A stretch of DNA of 50,889 nt, taken from NCBI GenBank assembly GCA_001803415.1, contig MHDC01000004.1, positions 34,286 through 85,174 of the forward strand, read 5' to 3'. This document shows positions 24,274 to 33,396 of the stretch, one piece after another. The position numbers and the translations under genes were made by a program. The stretch's first letter is position 1. The number at the start of each line of letters is the position of its first letter. This DNA is from Microgenomates group bacterium RBG_16_45_19 (lineage in GTDB: Bacteria > Patescibacteriota > Microgenomatia > UBA1400 > RBG-16-45-19). The notes under the pieces were generated by a model. It was not told the origin of the DNA. It saw only the letters and a list, made by a program, of their open reading frames with translations, and did not search any database.

Positions 24274-26007
24274 ATGTTCTCAGCCCGCCTCCGCTGGCTT
24301 TCTTTTGGTTTAACCGCTTCTTTCCTCCTTATCCTGGTGCGCCTTTTTTACTGGCAAATTCTGGCTGGACCTCGTCTCCAAGCTCTGGGCTTACTCCAAT
24401 ATCAGACCCAGCGACGCCAGGAACCAGGTCGCGGTCAAATTCTGAGCGCCGACGATTATCCGCTGGCGATCAATCAGACCGATTATTCCCTTTACGTTTA
24501 TAAACCGGCCTTAACTCTCGATGTCGAACGGTTAAGTGCCCAGTTGGCACCTTATTTTTTGCCTGGGCCATTAATTGCCACCGCCGGTTCAGAGTTGCTA
24601 GCGATGGCTAATGATCAAGCCGCTCAAACATTCCAGCAAGTTTTAACCACTGACAGCACTTGGGTACCCTTGGCACATCATCTTGACGCCAGCCTTAAAG
24701 CCCGCCTCGAAGCTTTGAACCTCCCCGGTCTTAGTTTTGAGGCCAACGCCACTCGACTTTATCCGGAAGCCTCCTTAGCCGCCCAACTGATCGGTTTTGT
24801 CGGCTCAGATGAAGCCGGTTATCCTCGGGGTTATTTCGGTCTGGAAGGTTTCTATCACCGTGCTTTAAGTGGTGTACCGGGTTCCCTTCGTTCCGAGACT
24901 GATCTTTTGGGTCGACCGATTATTTTTGGCGCCTATCAGCAAATTGAAGCCTTAAATGGACGCAGTTTAAAAACCCACTTGGACCGTGGTTTACAGCTTT
25001 TAGTTGAATCCCAATTGCGTCAGGGATTAAGACGCTACGCGGCGGATGCCGGTGAAGTCATCGTCATGGATCCCACCACTGGGGCTATTTTAGCCTTGGC
25101 TGCTTTGCCTAATTTTGATCCTAATCATTATTCCGAGTTTCTCTCGGCTGCCTATCGTCTCCCGGCCATTGCCGAAACCTATGAACCTGGCAGCACTTTT
25201 AAACTGCTAGTCCTGGCCGCTGCCCTAAACGAAGCCGTGGTCACCCCAGAGACGACTTGTGATCAAGCCTGTCAGGGTCCGGTTAAGATCGGTCCCTATA
25301 CCATCAAAACTTGGGACAATCAATATCATCCCGGTCAAACCGTCAGTCAAATTTTAGCCCGTTCGGACAATGTCGGCATGGTCTATCTCGCTCGTTTGTT
25401 AGGCCAAGCTCAACTCAGTCAATATCTCGAAGCCTTTGGCATTGGTCAGCCTAGTGGGGTTGATTTAGAAGGCGAAACGGTCGTTCCCTTACGGCAAAGC
25501 TGGGGTGAGATCGATTTAGCCACCGCTGCTTTTGGCCAAGGGGTAGCCGTTAATTCCTTACAAATGTTGGCGGCGGTTAATGCCATCGCCGCCGCCGGCC
25601 AGCGCTTTCAACCGCAAGTGGTGGCGTCCTTGATTGAGCCGGACGGCAATCAAGTAAATCTCGAACCTCGACCGGTCAATCAAGTCTTAAGGCCCGAAAC
25701 GGCCAAAATCATGACTGAACTGATGGTCGGTGCCGTCGCTCATGGTGAAGCCAAATGGTCGTTGCCTCAAGGTTACCGCTTGGCCGGTAAAACCGGTACG
25801 GCTCAAATCCCCATTAGCGGTCATTATGACCAAGACAAAACCATCGCCTCCTTTATTGGCTTTGCCCCGGCTGATCAACCTCGTTTCGCCATGTTGGTTA
25901 AACTTCGAGAACCACAAACTTCTCCCTGGGCTTCTGAAACCGCGGCTCCGCTCTGGTTTAATTTAGCTCAGGCAATCTTTGTTTATTTAAACATCCCCCC
26001 CTCCTAA
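24274..26007 (+). CDS. ftsI: Septal peptidoglycan transpeptidase (class B PBP, FtsI)
   Basis: 577 aa. N-terminal membrane helix (about residues 8-28), a PBP dimer domain and a penicillin-binding transpeptidase domain. The active-site motifs are STFK with Ser307 (YEPGSTFKLL), SDN at 364-366 and KTGTAQ from Lys506. These cross-link septal peptidoglycan. Length is normal for class B PBPs, with no PASTA domain. It follows the ftsL-like gene directly, as in most dcw clusters, and is followed by a promoter-like box before murE. Confidence 0.94.
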   Translation: MFSARLRWLSFGLTASFLLILVRLFYWQILAGPRLQALGLLQYQTQRRQEPGRGQILSADDYPLAINQTDYSLYVYKPALTLDVERLSAQLAPYFLPGPLIATAGSELLAMANDQAAQTFQQVLTTDSTWVPLAHHLDASLKARLEALNLPGLSFEANATRLYPEASLAAQLIGFVGSDEAGYPRGYFGLEGFYHRALSGVPGSLRSETDLLGRPIIFGAYQQIEALNGRSLKTHLDRGLQLLVESQLRQGLRRYAADAGEVIVMDPTTGAILALAALPNFDPNHYSEFLSAAYRLPAIAETYEPGSTFKLLVLAAALNEAVVTPETTCDQACQGPVKIGPYTIKTWDNQYHPGQTVSQILARSDNVGMVYLARLLGQAQLSQYLEAFGIGQPSGVDLEGETVVPLRQSWGEIDLATAAFGQGVAVNSLQMLAAVNAIAAAGQRFQPQVVASLIEPDGNQVNLEPRPVNQVLRPETAKIMTELMVGAVAHGEAKWSLPQGYRLAGKTGTAQIPISGHYDQDKTIASFIGFAPADQPRFAMLVKLREPQTSPWASETAAPLWFNLAQAIFVYLNIPPS

Positions 26008-26020
26008 CGGTCTGATTTGC

Positions 26021-26026
26021 TATCAT
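26021..26026 (+). promoter_or_regulatory. -10 box ahead of murE, leaderless type
   Basis: TATCAT ends six bases before the ATG at 26033 in the short gap after ftsI. No -35 box is convincing. Confidence 0.45.
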
Positions 26027-26032
26027 ACCAGT

Positions 26033-27217
26033 ATGTTGGGCTCGGTTTGGCTGCCGCAATCGCTAAAAAATCTCTATCACGGGTTTGTCGCCCTTTTAGC
26101 TGTCCTGGTTTTTCGCTACCCCGCTCGAACGTTGACTGTCATTGGTATCACTGGTACCGACGGTAAAACTACTACCGCTCATCTGGTTTACCACTTACTC
26201 AAACAGGCCCGAATTAAAGTCGCCTTGCTCTCTACGGTTGGGACCGTTTTGGGGACAAAAGTCACCCCCACCGGTTTGCATGTCACCACTCCCGATCCTT
26301 GGGCTTTGCAGCGCTGGTTAAGGCAAGTTAAAAATCATGGGTTTAGTCATGTAGTCTTGGAAGCGACCTCACACGGCTTGGATCAACATCGACTCTGGGG
26401 GACTCATATTCAGGTAGCCTTAATCACTAACATTACCCCTGAGCATCTTGATTACCACCACCAATTTGCGAAGTATCTTCAGACTAAAGCCAAAATTATG
26501 GGTTCGGCTCGGTTGGTGCTGCTCCACCGGTCTGACCCCCTCTTTAACCGACTGGCGGCGCTAGTGCCGGCCAGGGCTCGCCTGGTGAGTTACTCGCTTC
26601 AAGCTCACTCAGAATTTAGCGAGGTGTTAAAGGCCACTTTTCCTGAACCCTATAATCAACTTAACGCCATGGCCGCTTCAAGTTTGGTGGCGGCTCTTGG
26701 CATCACTCCGGCCCAAATTATTGAGGCTATACCCACTTTCCCGGGTGTCTTTGGCCGCATGACTCCTGTCTCCAATCATCGCGGTTTACGTCTCATCGTT
26801 GACTTTGCCCATACCCCCAATGGTTTACAGCAGGCTCTCCGGGCGTTAAGAACCAGTTGCCAAGGTCATCTAATTGCGGTCTATGGTTCAGCCGGTCAAC
26901 GGGATCGTCAAAAACGTCCCCAACTGGGAGCCATTGGCGCCGATCTGGCTGACGAAGTTATTTTGACGGCCGAAGATCCTCGGGGTGAAGCCGTGCCGGT
27001 CATCATCCACCAAATGCTGGAAGGAGTTAAACACCATCATGGCCATGTCCATGCCATCCAGGATCGCCAGGTAGCTATTAATTTTGCTATTAAATTGGCT
27101 ACCGCCGGTGATACCGTTGCCGTCTTCGGTAAAGGTCATGAATTAAGTCTTAATATAGACGGCCGTCATGAGTCACCCTGGTCAGATTACCAGGCAATCA
27201 AACGGGCTTTAGCATGA
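26033..27217 (+). CDS. murE: Mur ligase, MurE type, without the usual N-terminal domain
   Basis: 394 aa against about 490 in typical MurE. Central ATPase domain: P-loop GITGTDGKTTT, LSTVGTV, TTPDPWALQRWL, EATSHGLDQHRL and ITPEHLDYHHQFAKYLQTKAKI, all MurE signatures. The C-terminal domain has YGSAGQRDRQKRPQLG and TAEDPRGE where DAP-adding MurE has DNPR. Only about 35 residues, including a hydrophobic segment, precede the P-loop, so the UDP-MurNAc-binding domain is missing. It would add the third amino acid to the stem peptide. The EDPR variant leaves DAP versus Lys or another residue open. It sits between ftsI and yvcK, and its stop overlaps the next start. Confidence 0.85.
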   Translation: MLGSVWLPQSLKNLYHGFVALLAVLVFRYPARTLTVIGITGTDGKTTTAHLVYHLLKQARIKVALLSTVGTVLGTKVTPTGLHVTTPDPWALQRWLRQVKNHGFSHVVLEATSHGLDQHRLWGTHIQVALITNITPEHLDYHHQFAKYLQTKAKIMGSARLVLLHRSDPLFNRLAALVPARARLVSYSLQAHSEFSEVLKATFPEPYNQLNAMAASSLVAALGITPAQIIEAIPTFPGVFGRMTPVSNHRGLRLIVDFAHTPNGLQQALRALRTSCQGHLIAVYGSAGQRDRQKRPQLGAIGADLADEVILTAEDPRGEAVPVIIHQMLEGVKHHHGHVHAIQDRQVAINFAIKLATAGDTVAVFGKGHELSLNIDGRHESPWSDYQAIKRALA

Positions 27218-28200
27218 ATCTCAAAACGACTCCCAATTTAGTTGTAATCGGTGGCGGTACCGGCACCCATGTGGTCGTTTCCGGCTTAGCTACCTACCCC
27301 GTCAACTTAACCGCGATTGTCTCGGTGTCTGATTCCGGTGGCTCTACCGGTCGCCTCCGTGATGAATTTGGCTTTCCCCCGGTTGGGGATCTCCGTCAAG
27401 CTCTGGCCGCTTTGGCTCAAGATAACCAGCAGCCTTGGATCCGTGATTTACTCCTCTACCGCTTTACTAAAGGTCAAGGCTTAAAAGGTCACAACCTCGG
27501 TAACCTGATTCTTACCGCTCTTCAAGATTTAACCGGTACGACCGCCAAAGCGGTGGCCATTACTTCCCAAATCTTTCGTTTACGGGGTTCGATTTATCCG
27601 GCGACCACTCGGACAGTCGATCTAGTCATTGAATACCAAGATGGCTCCTTTGTTATTGGTGAACACCACTTAAATCCTCATCAGCTAGGGGGTAAAAAAA
27701 TCCGCCGCATCCACCTTTCACCTCAAGCCAGACTTTTTCCTCAAGCCAAAACCGCCATTCAGAAAGCCCACTTGATCATCATCGGACCGGGTGACCTTTA
27801 TGCCAGCCTGATGTCAAATTTAATTGTCACCGGCATGAAAGCGGTCTTACGACAAACCCAGGCAAAATTACTCTATGTCGTCAATTTAATGACCGTTTTC
27901 ACTCAAACTCATGGCTACAGTGCGGCTGATCACGTCCGGGTGATTGAGTCAGCCATTGGCAGACGGCTTGATTACATCTTAATTAATCAAGAAGCCATCC
28001 CGGCTAAGATTTTAAGCGCTTATCGGCAGCAACAGGAGTTTCCCGTCACCGATGATTTACCCCACGAAGCCCGCATCATCCGCGCTCCCCTCATCACTCA
28101 GCGGTTGGTCAAAGCCGAACCGGGCGATACTGTCAGCCGTAGCTTTTTACGTCATAATTCCCGTCGTTTAGCCAATCAAATCATCTCTTTATGTCATTAG
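27214..28200 (+). CDS. yvcK: YvcK/GlmR (CofD-like) family protein
   Basis: 328 aa with the CofD/YvcK Rossmann core: VVIGGGTGTHVVVSGL at the N-terminus, VSVSDSGGSTGRLRDEFG, PVGDLRQALAAL, LKGHNLGNLIL and IIGPGDLYASLMSNL. In Bacillus the homologue binds UDP-sugars and helps steer carbon into cell-wall precursor synthesis, and it is needed for normal cell shape on gluconeogenic carbon sources. Its place inside a cell-wall cluster, directly before a UDP-GlcNAc pyrophosphorylase-like gene, fits that role. It has ATGA overlap with murE and a 10-base overlap with the next gene. Confidence 0.9.
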   Translation: MNLKTTPNLVVIGGGTGTHVVVSGLATYPVNLTAIVSVSDSGGSTGRLRDEFGFPPVGDLRQALAALAQDNQQPWIRDLLLYRFTKGQGLKGHNLGNLILTALQDLTGTTAKAVAITSQIFRLRGSIYPATTRTVDLVIEYQDGSFVIGEHHLNPHQLGGKKIRRIHLSPQARLFPQAKTAIQKAHLIIIGPGDLYASLMSNLIVTGMKAVLRQTQAKLLYVVNLMTVFTQTHGYSAADHVRVIESAIGRRLDYILINQEAIPAKILSAYRQQQEFPVTDDLPHEARIIRAPLITQRLVKAEPGDTVSRSFLRHNSRRLANQIISLCH

Positions 28201-28946
28201 CCACGGCCGCCATTGTTTTAGCTGCCGGTGAAGGTACTCGGATCAAAGCCACCCGTCAGCTCAATAAAGTCGCCTTTCCTCTTGGTGGCCGACCCATGAT
28301 CTGGTACACCGTTCACCACCTCAAGTCGGCTAAAATCTCACCGATTGTGGTGGTGGTTGGTTTTGCCGCGACGTCAGTCAAACAGGCCTTAGGTCAGTCG
28401 GTCCACTATGCCTGGCAACGACAGCGCCTCGGTACCGGCCATGCGGTTAAAGTCGGCCTAAAATTAATTCATCCTCAAGTTACTACTGTCCTAACTATGT
28501 ACGGTGACGATTCGGCTTTTTATCCGCCGCCTTTATTTCACTCGCTTTTAAAGCATCATCGTCAGCATCAGGCGGACATTTCGCTCTTAACCGTCGTCGT
28601 TCCCGATCCCACCGGCTTGGGCCGGATTATTCGGTCTGCCGCTGGTCAACTCCTGGCCATCGTCGAACATAAACATGCCACCCCCGCCCAACGTCAAATT
28701 AAAGAGATTAATACCGGCCTCTTCTGTTTTGATGTCAAATTTTTACACCAAAATCTTCCCCGCTTACATAAAAACCTCTCAGGTGGTGAATACTATTTAA
28801 CCGACTTGGTCGCCGCCGCTGTCTCGCAACATTTGGTCGTAGTCCCCTTTACCTGGCCAGATGCTCAGGTTTGGCAGGGACTCAACACCCAAGTTGAGTA
28901 TCAGCGGCTCTTATCTCGATCAATCCCGCCTGTTAAGCCGGTCTGA
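28191..28946 (+). CDS. GlmU-like N-terminal uridylyltransferase, single domain
   Basis: 251 aa nucleotidyltransferase: VLAAGEGTRIKATRQLNKVAF (nucleotide loop and Lys), WQRQRLGTGHAV, MYGDDSAF, VVPDPTGLGRIIR, IVEHKHATPAQRQIKEINTG and GGEYYLTDLV. These track the N-terminal domain of GlmU, which makes UDP-GlcNAc from GlcNAc-1-phosphate. The C-terminal left-handed beta-helix acetyltransferase domain is absent, so acetylation must come from another protein or GlcNAc-1-phosphate from elsewhere. It lies between yvcK and pgeF and overlaps yvcK by 10 bases. A different UTP-sugar transferase activity is possible. Confidence 0.82.
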   Translation: MSLATAAIVLAAGEGTRIKATRQLNKVAFPLGGRPMIWYTVHHLKSAKISPIVVVVGFAATSVKQALGQSVHYAWQRQRLGTGHAVKVGLKLIHPQVTTVLTMYGDDSAFYPPPLFHSLLKHHRQHQADISLLTVVVPDPTGLGRIIRSAAGQLLAIVEHKHATPAQRQIKEINTGLFCFDVKFLHQNLPRLHKNLSGGEYYLTDLVAAAVSQHLVVVPFTWPDAQVWQGLNTQVEYQRLLSRSIPPVKPV

Positions 28947-28953
28947 TTCATGA

Positions 28954-28959
28954 GATAAT
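28954..28959 (+). promoter_or_regulatory. -10 box ahead of pgeF, leaderless type
   Basis: GATAAT ends seven bases before the ATG at 28967, in the 20-bp gap after the GlmU-like gene. The -35 region is not clear. Confidence 0.45.
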
Positions 28960-28966
28960 TAGCCCT

Positions 28967-29692
28967 ATGCCGAAAGTTGCTCTTCACCCGCGTTTGTTGT
29001 TGGCCTATAGTCAGGTAACCGACGGCAACATGGATTTTCGTTTTGGCACGCCTAAGGAAGTCCGTCAGCATCGCCAGCAATTTTTTGCCACTTTGAAGCA
29101 GAATTATCGCGACGCGATTGAGGCCGCCCAAATTCACTTTGATCGGCTCTTAGTCCTCAACAGTGAAAACGGTAAAATGTGGCGTGGCATGAATGTTACC
29201 GGGGTTGATGGTTTTGTCACCACCGAACCCTCGGTCATCATGATGATCCGCACGGCTGACTGTGTCCCCTTAGTTCTTTATGATCCGGCGCATCACGCCA
29301 TGGCTTTACTCCATGCCGGTTGGCGGGGGACCGTTAAAGGCATGGCTACTACCGGCTTAGCCCGTCTGGTTAAAGAATATCAAACCGATCCGAGACAAGT
29401 CTTGGTCTGGTTGGGTCCGGCCGCTCGAGTGTGTCATTTAACTTTCCCGGAAATTCCGTCGGAATTTGAGCATGAGCTGTGGCAGCCTTACCTCAAAATC
29501 AACTTTCAGTCAGTAGCTGTTGATCTCATTGCTTACATTAAAGCCACTCTCCATCAAGCCGGAGTCAAAAAAAGCTCGATGGTTGACAGTCACTTGTGTA
29601 CTGTCGAACTGCCGGAGTTATTTTCTCATCGTCGCTCTCAGGCCGACGGTAGTCCGGCCGGTCGCCTGGCCGTGGTCGCCAAACTCAAGTAA
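28967..29692 (+). CDS. pgeF: Peptidoglycan editing factor / multicopper laccase-fold protein (YfiH/PgeF family)
   Basis: 241 aa of the Cu-oxidase_4 (DUF152) fold. Key motifs are IRTADCVPLVLYDP (metal-site Cys), LLHAGWRGTVKGM (metal-site His) and WLGPAARVCHLTF, with a late MVDSHLCTVE segment. E. coli YfiH removes wrongly assembled UDP-MurNAc-L-Ser, and other members act on purine nucleosides. Its position immediately upstream of murC supports the peptidoglycan-editing role here. Before murC lie 22 bases without a strong promoter. Confidence 0.85.
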   Translation: MPKVALHPRLLLAYSQVTDGNMDFRFGTPKEVRQHRQQFFATLKQNYRDAIEAAQIHFDRLLVLNSENGKMWRGMNVTGVDGFVTTEPSVIMMIRTADCVPLVLYDPAHHAMALLHAGWRGTVKGMATTGLARLVKEYQTDPRQVLVWLGPAARVCHLTFPEIPSEFEHELWQPYLKINFQSVAVDLIAYIKATLHQAGVKKSSMVDSHLCTVELPELFSHRRSQADGSPAGRLAVVAKLK

Positions 29693-29714
29693 ACACCCAA
29701 GGGTTGAAACGGTT

Positions 29715-31133
29715 ATGTCAGCCAGTCAAAATTCACCTTTTGTTGCCGGTCAACGGGTCCACTTGACTGGCATAAAAGGTGTCGGCATGACGGCTCTGGC
29801 CTTGTGTCTCCAGGATCTGGGTTTAATTGTCAGCGGCAGTGATGTCGCCGATGAATATGTGACTCAAGATATCCTGCGTCAGCGGGGGATTGTCCCCCAA
29901 GTCGATTTTTCTGACGCAGTGTTTCAATCACCCCTTGACCTCTTGATTTATACCGGGGCTCACGGTGGTCTGCATAACCCTCAAGTGGTAACCGCTCAAA
30001 AACTAGGTTTGCCGGTTATGTCCCAAGCTCAGGCAGTTGGCGCCCTCATGGTCGGTAAACTGGGCATTTCCGTTTGCGGGGTTGGTGGTAAAACATCGAC
30101 ATCGGCCATGATTGCCACTATTCTTGATTATGCCGGTTTTAAACCCTCTTACTGCATTGGCGTCGGTAAAGTCTTAAATTTACAGTTCCCCGGCCGCCTG
30201 GATAGCGGTCGCCATTTTGTGGCTGAAGCGGACGAATACTTGGTTTCTCCTGGAGCCGATCTCACCCCTCGCTTTATGCATCAGAAACCGTCGGTCATTG
30301 TCTGTACTAATGTGGCTCATGATCACCCCGACGCTTACCCCGATTTAAATGCCACCAAAACCGTCTTTGCCAATTTTTTTGCCAGTCTCCCTCAAGATGG
30401 GCTGCTAGTATTAAACGGTAATAGCGGCCCTTTGCGCCAAATTAAATTAGGCAGCCAATCGACCCTTTGGTATGGTTTGTCTTCACCTCATAACGATTGG
30501 TGGGTGGCCAATAACTTTGTCGGTGAAGGTAAACAGATGGTCCAAATCAACAGCCGCCAATCGGAAACTTATCAATTTACTTTAAGCGTACCCGGTCGCT
30601 TCAACGCTCTCAATGCCCTGGCTGCCTTTATCGTCAGTCGCTATTTAGGCCTCAAGCCCTCAACTATCTTAGAAGCCTTACAGTTGTTTCGCGGCAGCCT
30701 GCGTCGGTTCGAAAAAGTGGGCGAGTGGGGTAGTGTCTTACTCTATGATGATTATGCTCATCATCCCAGTCAGATTTTTGCTACCCTCCAGGCTGCTCGG
30801 CAATGGTTACCCCTCTATAAAATTGTGGTCGTGTTCCAACCCCATACTTACTCGAGAACTAAAATTCTCCTCAATCAATTCGCCAAAAGCTTTACCTATG
30901 CCGATCAGGTGATTATTACCGATATTTATGCTTCAGCCCGGGAAAAACCCGATCCGACTATTTCCGGAGCCGCTTTAGCCGCTGCGGTCGCCCAGCACCA
31001 TCCGGCAACTGTCTATGTGCCGCAACCAGAATTACCTCAGTATTTAAAAGCCCATTTAAAGGATCATGATGCCCTGTTTACCATGGGGGCCGGCGATATT
31101 TACCAGTTACACCAAGCCTTAAAACATGCTTAA
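29715..31133 (+). CDS. murC: UDP-N-acetylmuramate--L-alanine ligase
   Basis: 472 aa from the ATG at 29715; the open frame extends upstream, but only inside pgeF. The N-terminal Rossmann motif is HLTGIKGVGMTALALCL, characteristic of MurC. The P-loop reads GVGGKTST (residues 122-129), where most MurC have GTHGKT[ST]T. Further motifs are AEADEY, HDHPD, the C-terminal YDDYAHHPSQI and QPHTYSRTKIL. It adds the first amino acid of the stem peptide. It overlaps murB by 8 bases. MurC is the only other Mur ligase in this cluster besides MurE. Confidence 0.93.
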   Translation: MSASQNSPFVAGQRVHLTGIKGVGMTALALCLQDLGLIVSGSDVADEYVTQDILRQRGIVPQVDFSDAVFQSPLDLLIYTGAHGGLHNPQVVTAQKLGLPVMSQAQAVGALMVGKLGISVCGVGGKTSTSAMIATILDYAGFKPSYCIGVGKVLNLQFPGRLDSGRHFVAEADEYLVSPGADLTPRFMHQKPSVIVCTNVAHDHPDAYPDLNATKTVFANFFASLPQDGLLVLNGNSGPLRQIKLGSQSTLWYGLSSPHNDWWVANNFVGEGKQMVQINSRQSETYQFTLSVPGRFNALNALAAFIVSRYLGLKPSTILEALQLFRGSLRRFEKVGEWGSVLLYDDYAHHPSQIFATLQAARQWLPLYKIVVVFQPHTYSRTKILLNQFAKSFTYADQVIITDIYASAREKPDPTISGAALAAAVAQHHPATVYVPQPELPQYLKAHLKDHDALFTMGAGDIYQLHQALKHA

Positions 31134-32064
31134 GTTAAAAGTCCCTTTAGCCCCTTATACATATGCTAAAATTGGCGGCCCGGCCCAGCGGTTAATGGTC
31201 GTCCATTCCGTCTCCGAGCTTAAAGCGGCGGTGAAACTCGCCCAAACCAAAGGTTGGCCGTTAACTGTTCTAGGTTCGGCTTCCAACGTCATTATTGCCG
31301 ATGCCGGTTTAACCGGTTTAGTCATTATTGATCGGGCTCAGGCGGTCAGCCAACCTCAGCCGGGTTTAGTGAGGGTGGCTTCCGGGACTTTAATGAGTCA
31401 GTTAATCCATTTTACGATTCAGCACGGCTTAGCCGGACTCGCCGAATTCCTGGGTATTCCCGGCACTGTCGGCGGGGCGCTTTATAACAATTCCCATCAT
31501 TTAAATCACCTGATTGGCGACCTAGTCACTCAAGTGACCATCATCGATGAGCGGGGTCGGGTCCGTCGTCTGCCTCGGTCAGCCTGTCAGTTTGCCTATG
31601 ATGCCTCCATTTTCCAAAAGCAACCGTGGATTATTCTCTCGGCCACTTTCAATCTTTCTCCCGCCGAGCCACAATCGCTCCAAACCTTGGCTAGAGCCGC
31701 TCTCCAGCGCCGGCGTCAGACTCAGCCATTAAACTTCCCTTCATCCGGATGTATGTTTAAAAACCCAGAGAAGACGGCTAAGCAACGCCTGGAAACCCAA
31801 AAACTCCCACCCTTTGCCGGCTTCTTAATAGATCAATGTGGCTTAAAAGGTGTCACTTCAGGTGGGGCTCAAGTCAGTCCCCTTCATGCCAACTTTATTG
31901 TGAATCTAAACCATGCCTCCGCCCAAGATGTCGTCCGTTTGAGCAACCGGGTTCGCCGCCAAGTCCATGACCGTTTTGGTGTCTGGTTGGAACGGGAAAT
32001 CTTTTTTTTAGGCCACCATCCCCAATTAGATTCAACCCCAAAGGAGTCATTAAACTATGGCTAA
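31126..32064 (+). CDS. murB: UDP-N-acetylenolpyruvoylglucosamine reductase
   Basis: 312 aa FAD enzyme that reduces the enolpyruvyl group made by MurA. Motifs: YTYAKIGGPA, TVLGSASNVIIAD (FAD loop), EFLGIPGTVGGALYNN, a catalytic-loop segment SSGCMFKNP and a C-terminal WLEREI glutamate. The position of the E. coli catalytic Ser229 is Cys209 here. The GxGSN FAD loop is changed to GSASN. It overlaps murC by 8 bases, and its end carries the AAGGAG ribosome site of murA. Confidence 0.92.
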   Translation: MLKLKVPLAPYTYAKIGGPAQRLMVVHSVSELKAAVKLAQTKGWPLTVLGSASNVIIADAGLTGLVIIDRAQAVSQPQPGLVRVASGTLMSQLIHFTIQHGLAGLAEFLGIPGTVGGALYNNSHHLNHLIGDLVTQVTIIDERGRVRRLPRSACQFAYDASIFQKQPWIILSATFNLSPAEPQSLQTLARAALQRRRQTQPLNFPSSGCMFKNPEKTAKQRLETQKLPPFAGFLIDQCGLKGVTSGGAQVSPLHANFIVNLNHASAQDVVRLSNRVRRQVHDRFGVWLEREIFFLGHHPQLDSTPKESLNYG

Positions 32065-33376
32065 ATTTATCATCACCGGTGGTCAACCGTTATATGGCAG
32101 TGTCCGCTTAGGTGGCGCCAAAAATGCCAGCTTTAAACTGATGCTGGCTAGTCTTCTGATGCAGTCCGAAAGTCGGCTCTTAAATTTCTCCCGCATCTCC
32201 GAAGTCAATCTGGTGGCTCAGGCTATCTCCGCCCTCGGCGGTACCATCACTAGAAGAGGGGAGCGGACTTTGTTTATAAATCCCCAAACCCTGAAGACCT
32301 TTAGCTTACCCCAAAAATTCGGGGCGGCTTCCCGGTCGGCCCCCATGTTTTTACCGGTCTTACTCCATCGTTTCGGTCGGGCCGAAGTGCCTTTGCCCGG
32401 CGGTGATCAACTCGGCCAGCGCTCCATCGCCTGGCACCTGGAAGCCTTAGCTCAAATGGGGGCTCATATCAGTCAATCAGGCACAACGTTAAAGGCAGTC
32501 ACTGCCGGATTGCATGGCACCACTTATCGCTTCCCCAAAAATTCCCATACCGGCACTGAAACCGTCATTATGGCGGCCGTCCTGGCTCACGGCCAAACCC
32601 TGATCCAAAACGCGGCTCAAGAACCGGAAGTGGATGATTTAATCAATTTTCTCAACCATGCCGGTGCTCGTATCCGGCGCCTAGTCTCCCGGCAAATTGC
32701 CATCGAGGGGGTGGCTCGGTTGGCCGGCACTATCCACCAGATTATGCCTGATCGGAATGAAGCCGTGTCTTATGCCTGCGCTGCCCTGATTACTCGGGGT
32801 GATATTATTGTTGAAAATGCTCAAAGTCAGCACCTCGAAGCCTTTTTAGCCAAATTAAATGATATCGGTGCTGGTTTTGAACTTGGCTCTTTTGGGATCC
32901 GTTTTTATTATCATCAACCGCTTCAGGCTTGCACTGTTGTCACCGCCCCCCACCCCGGTTTTATGACCGACTGGCAGCCGCTTTGGGCGGTTTTGGCCAC
33001 CCAGCTCCAAGGCACATCGGTGATCCATGAAACTGTCCATGTTGACCGTTTCCAATATTTGGACCATTTAATTAAAATGGGGGCTAAAGTGAAGCCGTTT
33101 TCCCCCAAAATCGCTCAACCTGAAAAATTTTATAACTTTGTTTATACTCAGGCTGGTAAACATAACCCAGCCGCTCGCATTTATGGTCCTACCAGGCTCA
33201 AAGCCGGCAAATTTACCTGTCGTGACCTGCGTCATGGGGCTACTTTAGTCTTGGCGGCCTTGGCGGCTCGTGGTACCTCGATCTTAAGTCAAGTCGACCA
33301 AATCGATCGTGGTTATGAGGAATTTGATCAGCGCTTGGGCAGTTTAGGGGCTAACATCCAGCGGCAAGCCACTTAA
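32057..33376 (+). CDS. murA: UDP-N-acetylglucosamine 1-carboxyvinyltransferase, Asp-type active site
   Basis: 439 aa, first committed step of peptidoglycan synthesis (PEP transfer to UDP-GlcNAc). Lys22 and Asn23 of GGAKNAS are conserved, as is the late catalytic Asp in FMTDWQPLW. The mobile loop reads PLPGGDQLGQRS, so the fosfomycin-target Cys115 of E. coli is Asp117. Natural Cys-to-Asp MurA enzymes (for example in mycobacteria and Chlamydia) are active and fosfomycin-insensitive. The start overlaps murB by 8 bases, with AAGGAG upstream. Confidence 0.95.
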   Translation: MAKFIITGGQPLYGSVRLGGAKNASFKLMLASLLMQSESRLLNFSRISEVNLVAQAISALGGTITRRGERTLFINPQTLKTFSLPQKFGAASRSAPMFLPVLLHRFGRAEVPLPGGDQLGQRSIAWHLEALAQMGAHISQSGTTLKAVTAGLHGTTYRFPKNSHTGTETVIMAAVLAHGQTLIQNAAQEPEVDDLINFLNHAGARIRRLVSRQIAIEGVARLAGTIHQIMPDRNEAVSYACAALITRGDIIVENAQSQHLEAFLAKLNDIGAGFELGSFGIRFYYHQPLQACTVVTAPHPGFMTDWQPLWAVLATQLQGTSVIHETVHVDRFQYLDHLIKMGAKVKPFSPKIAQPEKFYNFVYTQAGKHNPAARIYGPTRLKAGKFTCRDLRHGATLVLAALAARGTSILSQVDQIDRGYEEFDQRLGSLGANIQRQAT

Positions 33377-33384
33377 AAATCAAC

Positions 33385-33390
33385 TACAAT
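33385..33390 (+). promoter_or_regulatory. -10 box ahead of dgkA, leaderless type
   Basis: TACAAT in the 20-bp gap after murA, ending six bases before the ATG at 33397. No good -35 element is seen. Confidence 0.5.
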
Positions 33391-33396
33391 AAGCCT

